From positions 6,127 through 70,126 of the forward strand of contig CAJTOZ010000013.1 in NCBI GenBank assembly GCA_910578095.1: a stretch of DNA of 64,000 bases, read 5' to 3'. Shown in pieces: positions 31,520-38,891 of this stretch. Source of the DNA: an uncultured Muribaculaceae bacterium (GTDB lineage: Bacteria; Bacteroidota; Bacteroidia; Bacteroidales; Muribaculaceae). The stretch's first letter is position 1; every line of letters begins with the position of its first letter. Below the pieces are notes generated by a model, which searched no databases, was not told where the DNA came from, and saw nothing but the letters and a program-made list of their open reading frames with translations. The position numbers were made by a program, and so were the translations under genes.

Positions 31520-32185
31520 ATGCGCCGAATCATCATTGCCTTATTTCTCTCAGCGGGACTATCGGCAACAGCTCTGACACAGCTCGAATCGACGTTGCAG
31601 CGAAAGGGCTACAAGGACGTGACTGAAGCAGTGCCGGGGACATACGTTGAACTTATGTATGCCCGTGCCGACAATTTCACGGGACGCGTGCTGTACGACA
31701 GCCTGTCGCACGCCTATCTCCACCCCGATGCAGCAAGAGCTCTCGCACAAGCAGCCAAAGAATTGCAGCGACAGCGGCCCGACCTCCGCTTCCTTATCAA
31801 GGACGCGGCACGCCCCGTGAGCGTTCAGCGCCATATGTTCCGCACAGTGCGCGGCACGCCAAAGGCTCGCTACGTGGCCAATCCGGCCAATGGCGGAGGC
31901 ACACACAACTTTGGAATAGCCGTCGACATCACATTGTGCGACACCTTAGGGCGCGAGCTCCCCATGGGCACACCGGTCGACCATCTCGGACCGGAAGCCA
32001 ATATCGACCGCGAACAGGAACTGTTGCGCCGCGGCATCATCACAAAAGAGGAGCTCGCCAACCGTCGCTTGCTGCGGCGCGTCATGCTGTCGGCCGGCTT
32101 CAAGACCATTCGCAAAGAATGGTGGCACTTCGAGCTGCTGCGACGGGCCGAGGCACGGCGGCGCTACAAACTTATAGACTTTTAG
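31520..32185 (+). CDS. D-Ala-D-Ala dipeptidase, VanX type (peptidase M15D)
   Basis: A 221-residue exported protein (signal peptide, residues 1-19) with the zinc motifs of VanX-like dipeptidases: THNFGIAVDITLCD (His and Asp ligands, about residues 128-135) and EWWHFEL (catalytic Glu and His, about 200-203). VanX-family enzymes cleave D-Ala-D-Ala; periplasmic members such as DdpX recycle peptidoglycan-derived D-Ala. A role in wall recycling, not vancomycin resistance, is likely because vanH and vanA are absent. It ends in an intrinsic terminator. Confidence 0.9.
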   Translation: MRRIIIALFLSAGLSATALTQLESTLQRKGYKDVTEAVPGTYVELMYARADNFTGRVLYDSLSHAYLHPDAARALAQAAKELQRQRPDLRFLIKDAARPVSVQRHMFRTVRGTPKARYVANPANGGGTHNFGIAVDITLCDTLGRELPMGTPVDHLGPEANIDREQELLRRGIITKEELANRRLLRRVMLSAGFKTIRKEWWHFELLRRAEARRRYKLIDF

Positions 32186-32210
32186 GGCCTGACACAGATG
32201 GCAAAAATCT

Positions 32211-32237
32211 CCCAAACATCACAGTTTGGGCGTTTTT
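32211..32237 (+). terminator. Intrinsic terminator after the VanX-like gene
   Basis: CCCAAAC / GTTTGGG (7 bp) with an ATCACA loop, followed by CGTTTTTCTC. Confidence 0.85.
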
Positions 32238-32279
32238 CTCTTTAAAAATGGTTAAATGTGTATTTTTTTGCCATTTAAA

Positions 32280-32311
32280 TTTGCATAATAGCGCCGCATC
32301 ATATATCTTTG
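32280..32311 (+). promoter_or_regulatory. Promoter of the candidate small RNA
   Basis: TTTG at 32280-32283, 20 bases, TATCTTTG at 32304-32311, a full consensus match. No coding gene follows on this strand; the next gene converges from 33900. Confidence 0.8.
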
Positions 32312-32316
32312 CATCG

Positions 32317-32377
32317 TGTTTTCATGGTATAGATTTAAGGTTAACGGATTGGTAGTCGCGAGACTATCAATTTTTTT
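32317..32377 (+). ncRNA. Candidate small RNA, about 60 bases
   Basis: The RNA would begin near 32317, a few bases after a perfect promoter, and end at an intrinsic terminator: TTGGTAGTC / GACTATCAA (9 bp, one G-T pair) with a GCGA tetraloop and seven T residues (32371-32377). The single-stranded 5' part contains CATGGTATAGATTTAAGGTT. To my recollection similar leaders occur repeatedly in Bacteroidales, so it may belong to a paralogous small RNA family. There is no open reading frame of meaning. Confidence 0.62.
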
Positions 32378-32495
32378 ATTATCTCTCCATCTCATTCAGC
32401 CACAAGAGGAGCGCCTCCATAGGCTTCCACAGCATACGATCCTTTATTGATTATCCGCAAAATTACCCAAGTTGACATCATAAGGTTACCGCCCG

Positions 32496-32573
32496 CAATG
32501 TTGGGACATCGCTTTGCGATGTATAATATGCCTGCATGCCAATTTTACGCGCCAAAGGCACGTCCCTACATTG
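32496..32573. repeat. Double-hairpin palindromic element (REP/MITE-like)
   Basis: Outer arms CAATGTTGGGAC (32496-32507) and GTCCCTACATTG (32562-32573) pair with one mismatch. Within each arm is another hairpin: ACATCGC TTT GCGATGT (32506-32522, perfect) and ACGCGCC AAA GGCACGT (32547-32563, one mismatch). No gene, direct repeats or transposase are seen. The rest of the gap from 32380 to 32691 shows nothing else recognisable. Confidence 0.7.
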
Positions 32574-32691
32574 AGAATAAAACCTTGGGGACTTTTACGG
32601 ATAAGCATAATCCTTTATCAGGATAATTGACGGAAATCTCAAGCATTTTACGGCACAAACCGAAAAATCAGGCAAAAGCTAAATACCCCCA

Positions 32692-33900
32692 CTATGACAG
32701 CAAAAGACAGGCATCGCCGTAGCTGAGGAACCTATATGGTACCGACAGGGCATGATCATACATGGCACGCCACTCATCGCCCATCAGCGCCGACACGAGC
32801 AAGAGCAACGTGCTCTGAGGCTGATGGAAATTGGTCACCATGCCGCTCACCACGCGGTAGGTGTATCCCGGAGCGATTATTATACGCGTGGCCCCCATAA
32901 GCGTGCGCTGGCCGGAAGCATCAAGATAGCCGACTATGGCGTTCAGGGCCTCAGCCACCGGGAGCCCGGGATGGTCGGTATCGTAGGCATACCATTGAGG
33001 AACCTCGCCGTCCCACTTCCCTTGCGAGATAAGACAGCCGATATGATAAAGGCTCTCAAGCGTGCGCACCGATGTGGTGCCTACGGCAATCACACGCCGC
33101 TTGCCGGCTGCCAATGCAGCCACAACGTCGCGCTCCACGGCTATGAACTCGCTGTGCATGGCGTGATCGCCCACTTCCTCGCTCTTCACGGGCTGGAATG
33201 TGCCGGCGCCCACATGCAACGTAACTTCAAGGCGAGGAATTCCGCGGGACGAAATATCGGCGAGCACACGGTCGGTGAAGTGCAGTCCGGCCGTGGGCGC
33301 GGCCACCGAACCGTCTATACGGCTGAACACCGTCTGATAGTCGGTACTGTCCGTTGCCTCCGTGGCACGGTTCAGGTATGGAGGAATAGGAATTTCTCCT
33401 ATGGCCCCGATAATGCGGGCAAATGTCAGCTGCGGCTCATTCCACGAAAAGCGCACTTCCGATGCATTGTCGGCCCGCGCCACACGTTCGGCACACAACG
33501 TCGCGCGCACACCGTCCACCTCGATTTCGGCAGTCAGTTCTCCCTGCTTCCAGCGCTTGCTGTTGCCCACAAAACAGCTCCACGTGCAGCTTTCCGTGCT
33601 TGCGAAAGCCTGCGCATAGTCGGCAGGAGCTACCGGCTCCAGACAAAATATCTCTATGAGCGCCCCGGTGTCCTTGCGCATTCTCAGACGCGCGTTTATC
33701 ACACGGGTATTGTTGTACACCAGCATCGCATCGTCGGGAAGCAGACCGGGCAGTTCGGCAAAAACTCTGTCCTCAAGCGTTCCGTCGGGACGGCGCACCA
33801 GCAGCCGGCACGCATCGCGCTGCTGCAGAGGGTGTTTTGCTATAAGTTCGTCGGGAAGAGGATAATTGTATTCCGATATATGTATTTCCTTTGGATTCAT
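32692..33900 (-). CDS. queA: tRNA ribosyltransferase-isomerase QueA
   Basis: A 402-residue QueA that transfers the ribosyl part of S-adenosylmethionine to preQ1-tRNA, making epoxyqueuosine. Signature segments are YPLPDELIAKHPLQQRD (about residues 13-29), LVYNNTRVINARL (60-72), SVAAPTAGLHFT (about 210-221), and VGAGTFQPVKSEEVGDHAMHSE (bases about 33140-33200). The ATG at 33900 lies four bases after a TAATTTTG element, so the mRNA may be leaderless. A family-like N-terminus (NPKEIHISEYNYPLP) supports this start. Confidence 0.95.
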   Translation of the reverse strand: MNPKEIHISEYNYPLPDELIAKHPLQQRDACRLLVRRPDGTLEDRVFAELPGLLPDDAMLVYNNTRVINARLRMRKDTGALIEIFCLEPVAPADYAQAFASTESCTWSCFVGNSKRWKQGELTAEIEVDGVRATLCAERVARADNASEVRFSWNEPQLTFARIIGAIGEIPIPPYLNRATEATDSTDYQTVFSRIDGSVAAPTAGLHFTDRVLADISSRGIPRLEVTLHVGAGTFQPVKSEEVGDHAMHSEFIAVERDVVAALAAGKRRVIAVGTTSVRTLESLYHIGCLISQGKWDGEVPQWYAYDTDHPGLPVAEALNAIVGYLDASGQRTLMGATRIIIAPGYTYRVVSGMVTNFHQPQSTLLLLVSALMGDEWRAMYDHALSVPYRFLSYGDACLLLS

Positions 33901-33904
33901 ACCG

Positions 33905-33912
33905 CAAAATTA
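33905..33912 (-). promoter_or_regulatory. Possible -7 element of queA
   Basis: TAATTTTG on the minus strand, separated from the queA ATG by only four bases (GCGGT then ATG region). No TTTG partner is clear, so it could be chance. Confidence 0.35.
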
Positions 33913-33931
33913 CGCAAAATCCCGCAATTAT

Positions 33932-36004
33932 TTACTCCGCCACGCGGGCAATCTCGTCCGGAGATGCGTTGCGGAACAATGCCGACACACTCTCTACCGA
34001 CGGCGACAGCCTGCCGCTGCAAAATACCGCCAGACGCTTGCGCGCACGGGAAAAGGCCACATAAAAGATACGGGCGCGATCGAGCCGCGCGCCCCAGAAC
34101 GTAGCGGCATTGTACAGCACCACATTGTCCATTTCCAGACCCTTCGCCTTATGTACGGTCATCACCGAGAGGCGCTCGGCAAGCCCACGGTCATAGATAT
34201 CGCCTTCGTTGAACGTGCACAACTCGTGAAGATGCCCGCGCAACTGGTCGGCCAGCAGCGGTTCGGCCACAGTATCGGTCACTACCGAGGCCAACAGTTC
34301 GAGCACGGAACTCCATCGCGGAATGGCTGTGATGCGGCCCTGCAGCAACAACCAGAGGTACACATAATCAAGTTCGGCACGCAGCGTATTGGCCGGCGAC
34401 GTTTCGCCATCGGCCATCATGCGGCGTGTGTGCGCGTATAGCTCGCCGTAGCGGGCATATAGCCGCGCACGCAATGTGTCGAAATCGCGCAATTCCCCCA
34501 AACGCTCCTGCTCACTGAGCTTTGCACGGAGCATAGGCGCGAGATACTCCTGCAGTTGCTGCGGCCCACCGGCCGGCCCAAATACCACCGACAACGGCGC
34601 CCCGCGACGATGCGGAAACACCAGGCGCGCCAAACGTTCCAGGTCCTCGGTCTCAAGCGATGCACCGCTGTCTATGCCCACGACCGCGCGCTCTACTGCC
34701 GACATGCCGTCGGCACTCAGCAGATCGGCGGGTGTCATGGCGGCATCGCGCATGTCGGACACAAGGGCTGCGGCGTCCTCCAGGCGCCTGACACAACCTG
34801 TCTGATACAGCAGTCGCGCCCACTCGGTGGTGCGCATCGGGTTAACAGCCACCGCCATATGTGCATACAGTGTTTTGAAAGCCACCAGGCGGAATGTGTC
34901 CCGTAGCCCCACGGCCATGTGGGGCACATGAGCATTTTCCAGCACGCGGTGCACCTCGGCCAGCTCCGCATTGGTGCGCACGAGCACCGACACGCTTTCG
35001 TCCGGATGCTCGCGCATCCATCGCCGCACGAGCCCTACAACGGCAGCCTTATGCAGGCTTGGATGCGGGCTCCATATGGAAGGCTGCTCCTCCTCGGTTG
35101 TATCGCCCGGCACACAATCGGGCAGAAATGCCGCATCGATACCCATTTCGGCTGTGGCAAATGCGTTGCACAGTTCGGTGAGCAGCCGCGTGGACCGATA
35201 ATTGCGTCCGAGGCGCAACACCCGGCCACCGCATTCGTCCTTGACCCGCGACAACACTTCCGCACCTGCTCCGAGAAAATCGAATATTGCCTGCTGCTCA
35301 TCTCCAAGGTACATCACTGTCGCATCGGCCGCCGGGGCAAGCAGCCCCACTATAGCCATCTGGAGCGGGGTGAGGTCCTGCACCTCATCCACCTGCACCC
35401 ATCCGAAACGCCCATATTCAAGCGCGGCATCTCCACTCTGCAGAGCATCGTAGGCCCACAGCAGACAATCATCGAAATCCATCATCCCGTGGTCGCGTTT
35501 GAAGCGGTCATAGGCCTCGGCGCAGCGATAGTGCTGCTCCTGCGGCTCAAACCACAGCCGCCGGCGCAAACGCTCCGGATAAGCATGCGCCTGCATATAC
35601 CTGTCCACCGCCACAGCCTGCACCTCGCTTCGCCACGTGGCGCCGGCCATGTGAGCGCTACGGTTTATGAATTCGGCGGCGTCATCCTCGTCAATTATTG
35701 TAGTCTCCGGCGATATGAGCCCGTTGGAATGCAGAAACCGCACGCAAAAGCGGTGCAGATTGCCCACAAACAGCCCTTCCGGCACTGCACCAAGGCGAGC
35801 CTCGATGCGGTCGCGCATGCCGCGCGCGGCACGGTTGGTGAACGTGAGGCACAGCATATCGGAAAATGCCGTGCCGTACACCGCATGTTCCCGCGCCACG
35901 CGCTCGGCCAGGATGTGGGTTTTGCCACATCCCGGGCCGGCGAGCACCAGGGCTCTCGAACCACGGTGCTCCACTACAGCGCGCTGCGATGGATCAAGGT
36001 TCAT
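33932..36004 (-). CDS. UvrD/Rep-like superfamily 1 DNA helicase
   Basis: A 690-residue SF1A helicase. Motifs: Q motif LDPSQRAVV (3-11), Walker A VLAGPGCGKTHILA (19-32), motif Ia LTFTNRAARGM, motif II VQVDEVQDLTPLQ (about 203-215), motif III YLGDEQQAIFDFLGA, motif IV RLGRNYRST, motif V VHKAKGLEMDNVVLYNA and VI YVAFSRARKRLAVF (near residue 655). It presumably unwinds DNA in repair or replication restart; a C-terminal partner-binding tail is not obvious. It overlaps the GH31 gene by four bases (ATGA), an odd pairing of unrelated functions. Confidence 0.9.
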   Translation of the reverse strand: MNLDPSQRAVVEHRGSRALVLAGPGCGKTHILAERVAREHAVYGTAFSDMLCLTFTNRAARGMRDRIEARLGAVPEGLFVGNLHRFCVRFLHSNGLISPETTIIDEDDAAEFINRSAHMAGATWRSEVQAVAVDRYMQAHAYPERLRRRLWFEPQEQHYRCAEAYDRFKRDHGMMDFDDCLLWAYDALQSGDAALEYGRFGWVQVDEVQDLTPLQMAIVGLLAPAADATVMYLGDEQQAIFDFLGAGAEVLSRVKDECGGRVLRLGRNYRSTRLLTELCNAFATAEMGIDAAFLPDCVPGDTTEEEQPSIWSPHPSLHKAAVVGLVRRWMREHPDESVSVLVRTNAELAEVHRVLENAHVPHMAVGLRDTFRLVAFKTLYAHMAVAVNPMRTTEWARLLYQTGCVRRLEDAAALVSDMRDAAMTPADLLSADGMSAVERAVVGIDSGASLETEDLERLARLVFPHRRGAPLSVVFGPAGGPQQLQEYLAPMLRAKLSEQERLGELRDFDTLRARLYARYGELYAHTRRMMADGETSPANTLRAELDYVYLWLLLQGRITAIPRWSSVLELLASVVTDTVAEPLLADQLRGHLHELCTFNEGDIYDRGLAERLSVMTVHKAKGLEMDNVVLYNAATFWGARLDRARIFYVAFSRARKRLAVFCSGRLSPSVESVSALFRNASPDEIARVAE

Positions 36005-38271
36005 TTCGCCTTATACTCGCGGCGCTCCACCCGGTCGAAATCGAGCGCTCCGGTGTGCAATGCCGGTTTCACGTGCGGAATCACGGCACCGTCGCGCACG
36101 AGAATCACACACTGCAACGCATCATCGTCCACCGATATTTTGTTCCATCCCGGAGCGTAGGTCTTGCCGGTCTGGTAGTCCACCCACGATGCGGCTCCGG
36201 GCAGATATACATTCCGGCTGTCTCCCTCTTCAAAAAGAGGAGCCACAAGTATCTGCGAGCCAAACATGTACTGGTCGTCTATATCCCACACTCCGGGATC
36301 ATCGGGAAACTCCAGCAGCATGGCACGGAACATGGGCCAGCCGTTGGCTGCACTCTCGCGGCTCTGCTCCAGAACATAGGGCATCAGCGAATACTTCAGC
36401 TCCGCGCACCGGCGGAAATAGTCGGTAAAGTCTTTATTGTCGTACAGCCAAGGTTCGGTGGGAGGCGCACCATGCGCACGGCTGTGCGATGTAAGGAATC
36501 CCATCGGAAGCCAGCGGCGGTACAGGCTCTCGGGCGTAGAAGTGACGAATCCGCCGATATCGTTGCTCCAGAACGGAAAGCCGCTGAGGCCCAGCGACAG
36601 GCCCGCACGCACGGTACCCTGCATGCCTGTATTGGTGGTGGCGGCATCTCCGCCCCAGTGCAACGGATAGCGCTGACTGCCGGCCCATGCCGAGCGGGCC
36701 CATATTATGTTCTCGCCGCTCACCTCGCGCGTGGCATCGGCCACAGCCTTATTGTAGCGCAGCGGATACAGATTGTGCTCATACCATCCGTTGCGTCCGT
36801 TGTGGTACACGGCTTCAATGGGGGCTGCCTCGCCGAAGTCCACCTTTATGGCGCCAACACCCATGCCTATGAGTTTTTTTATCTTATCCTGATACCACTC
36901 CACTGTGGCGGGATTTGTGAAATCGAGTACCGCATCCTCATAGGGCAGCGTACCGCGGCCATTGCGCACGGCCAGACCCTTTTCCACCAGTTCGGGGAAA
37001 TATTTGTTGCCCGGCACGAAATAGGGCAATTGCCATAGCGATATATGGAAACCCTGCGCCGCGAGGTCGTCGATCATCTTCTGCGCATCGGCGAAGCGCT
37101 CGGGAGAGAATTCATAGTCGCACTGCCAGTCCACGTCGAACCACCCGGTGTCGAAATGTATGACATCGGCCGGAATGCGGTGTTTGCGCAGCGCGGCCGC
37201 CACATCGCGTCCCTCCTGCTCGGTGAAATAGCTTATGCGGCTCATCCAGGTGCCGAAGCTCCACAGAGGCGGCATCTCCGGACGTCCCGTAAGGGCAGTG
37301 TATTCGGAAAGTATCTCCTTGGGCTCGCCGAAGAATATGAAGAAGTCCATATCCTCATCGGCCATGAATATCTTGTTGGCGCCGATGTAGCTGTGGCCCA
37401 TGTCCATCGTCACAGGTGCAGCTGTATGCATGAACATGCCGTAGCCTTTATTGCTGAACCAGAATGGAATGGGCTTGTACATGTCGCGTCCCTCGGGACC
37501 CTGGGGGTCGGTCACGAACAGGTTGAGCTTCTGTCCGGCCTTGTTGAGCGCTGTGGGGCTCTCTCCGCAACCGTAGATCTTTTCGCCCGGAGCAAGCGAG
37601 AACACAGGATTGATGCTGCGGGAATTGTCGCTTCCACGCTTGATGAAGCTGAAAGGCGGCACTTTTATCTGCGTGCTGTCGTTGTCGGACCACACGCGCG
37701 ACTGTGTGAGCACACGTCCCGAAGCATCCTTGAGCACAAGGCGCCAGGGATAGGCCTGGATTTCAAGCGAGCCGTAGGGCGATGAATACACCACATCCGC
37801 TCCGCTGCGGGTGGTTTTCCAGGCCGAGGCATCCACTCCGGGCTCGGCCACAAGCATGACCTCTTCGGCAGAGTCGTCGGGAGTAACATCGGAGGTGCGC
37901 ACGCGCACACGCAGTGTACGCTCATTCACCGGCTCTACGCTGAACGCCAACCGGGGATTCTGCGGATAGGCCGTGTTGGGAAAGTCAAGGCTTTGCAAGG
38001 GTTGGTGCAGATAGGTGTTGGCGTTGAAAGCCTGGCGGGGCATAAGTTGCTGACGCTTCCACTCCAGGCGTCCCTTGCCGGTGGCTGTGTCGAAATCAAC
38101 GAGGCTGTCGGCAAAGAAATACGTATTGGAGAAATCCTGGAAATCCTCGCTCATGTCCTTGGGCATCGAGAGAAGATAACTTACGCCTCCCACGGTGTGC
38201 GTCTCGGCCTTTGAAGCCGGCGATATTGCGGCGGCAGCTATGGCCAGTGCCGCGATACGGTGTAGTTTCAT
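36001..38271 (-). CDS. Exported GH31 alpha-glycosidase (alpha-xylosidase-like)
   Basis: A 756-residue exported enzyme (signal peptide residues 1-22). The GH31 barrel carries the nucleophile motif GAIKVDFGEAAP (Asp about 477), the substrate-pocket WSFGTWMSRISYF, VIHFDTGWFDVDW and the acid/base region SGFPFWSNDIGGF. The DFGE form and overall layout resemble alpha-xylosidases of the YicI type; alpha-glucosidase or another GH31 specificity cannot be excluded. It probably works in the periplasm or at the surface on plant glycan fragments. It overlaps the helicase gene and follows a small lipoprotein gene by 46 bases. Confidence 0.88.
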   Translation of the reverse strand: MKLHRIAALAIAAAAISPASKAETHTVGGVSYLLSMPKDMSEDFQDFSNTYFFADSLVDFDTATGKGRLEWKRQQLMPRQAFNANTYLHQPLQSLDFPNTAYPQNPRLAFSVEPVNERTLRVRVRTSDVTPDDSAEEVMLVAEPGVDASAWKTTRSGADVVYSSPYGSLEIQAYPWRLVLKDASGRVLTQSRVWSDNDSTQIKVPPFSFIKRGSDNSRSINPVFSLAPGEKIYGCGESPTALNKAGQKLNLFVTDPQGPEGRDMYKPIPFWFSNKGYGMFMHTAAPVTMDMGHSYIGANKIFMADEDMDFFIFFGEPKEILSEYTALTGRPEMPPLWSFGTWMSRISYFTEQEGRDVAAALRKHRIPADVIHFDTGWFDVDWQCDYEFSPERFADAQKMIDDLAAQGFHISLWQLPYFVPGNKYFPELVEKGLAVRNGRGTLPYEDAVLDFTNPATVEWYQDKIKKLIGMGVGAIKVDFGEAAPIEAVYHNGRNGWYEHNLYPLRYNKAVADATREVSGENIIWARSAWAGSQRYPLHWGGDAATTNTGMQGTVRAGLSLGLSGFPFWSNDIGGFVTSTPESLYRRWLPMGFLTSHSRAHGAPPTEPWLYDNKDFTDYFRRCAELKYSLMPYVLEQSRESAANGWPMFRAMLLEFPDDPGVWDIDDQYMFGSQILVAPLFEEGDSRNVYLPGAASWVDYQTGKTYAPGWNKISVDDDALQCVILVRDGAVIPHVKPALHTGALDFDRVERREYKAK

Positions 38272-38317
38272 GGTGTTTATGGTTAAGGTTTTCAGTGTTT
38301 GAATCGGTGTGTATATA

Positions 38318-38809
38318 CTATTCGGAGCGTATTTCGGCCATCACTGCCGCAGTGTCGGCTTCGGCCTGCTGCGGTGTCATCGACAGCCGGCGCAACTCCG
38401 TCACATGGACATCGGGCAGCACCATGCGCAGGAGCTCGGCAGGCGACGGCGCCGATTGCAATGCTGCATACTGCCTGTAGGTCATGGATATGAACGCCGG
38501 ATTGGGTCCTATGCCTCGGCGGTCGAGCAGCCAGCCGTCCGGCAATTGCAGCGGAGCGCTGTCGGCGCTGACATCGGTGGGAGCGGGATAGCTCAGCACG
38601 CCTGTGCCGTCATTGTTCAGGCTTATCACCACATTGTCCGTGCACGGCACATTTGTCTTGTACACGATAGCTTTGGGCAGCATCCGCGCCGGCCGCTGAG
38701 GCGCCACTGCAGCTTGGGCCGACACAGGCGCATCCGCACCGGGCGCGGGCGCCGATGTGGCGCAGGCGGAAATAATGGCCATAAGAGGCAGAATATAGGT
38801 GTGTTTCAT
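38318..38809 (-). CDS. Small lipoprotein of unknown function
   Basis: A 163-residue protein, start at the second ATG (MKHTYILPLMAIISAC, a good lipoprotein signal with Cys at 16); a start three codons earlier at 38818 is possible. After an Ala/Pro-rich linker (about residues 20-45) comes a compact region with IVYKTNVPCTDNVVISLNNDGTGVLSYPAPTDV and DGWLLDRRGIGPNPAFISMTYRQYAAL (bases about 38470-38670). No family was recognised. It is between the C10 peptidase and GH31 genes on the same strand; a hairpin separates it from the former. Confidence 0.65.
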   Translation of the reverse strand: MKHTYILPLMAIISACATSAPAPGADAPVSAQAAVAPQRPARMLPKAIVYKTNVPCTDNVVISLNNDGTGVLSYPAPTDVSADSAPLQLPDGWLLDRRGIGPNPAFISMTYRQYAALQSAPSPAELLRMVLPDVHVTELRRLSMTPQQAEADTAAVMAEIRSE

Positions 38810-38834
38810 ATGGAACATGTTGCTTCGATAGCAA

Positions 38835-38869
38835 CAACGCCCCGTGCCACATGCTGGCCCGGGGCGTTG
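38835..38869 (-). terminator. Hairpin after the C10 peptidase gene
   Basis: CAACGCCCC / GGGGCGTTG (9 bp) with a 17-base loop, 23 bases beyond the peptidase stop. T content afterwards is low, so termination may be partial. Confidence 0.6.
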
Positions 38870-38891
38870 TATTATGCGTTGTGGAAGATGA

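Noticed and set aside
31520..32185. Vancomycin-resistance gene vanX
   Set aside because: The enzyme is of VanX type, but vanH, vanA and regulator genes are absent and it has a signal peptide, so wall recycling is more likely.
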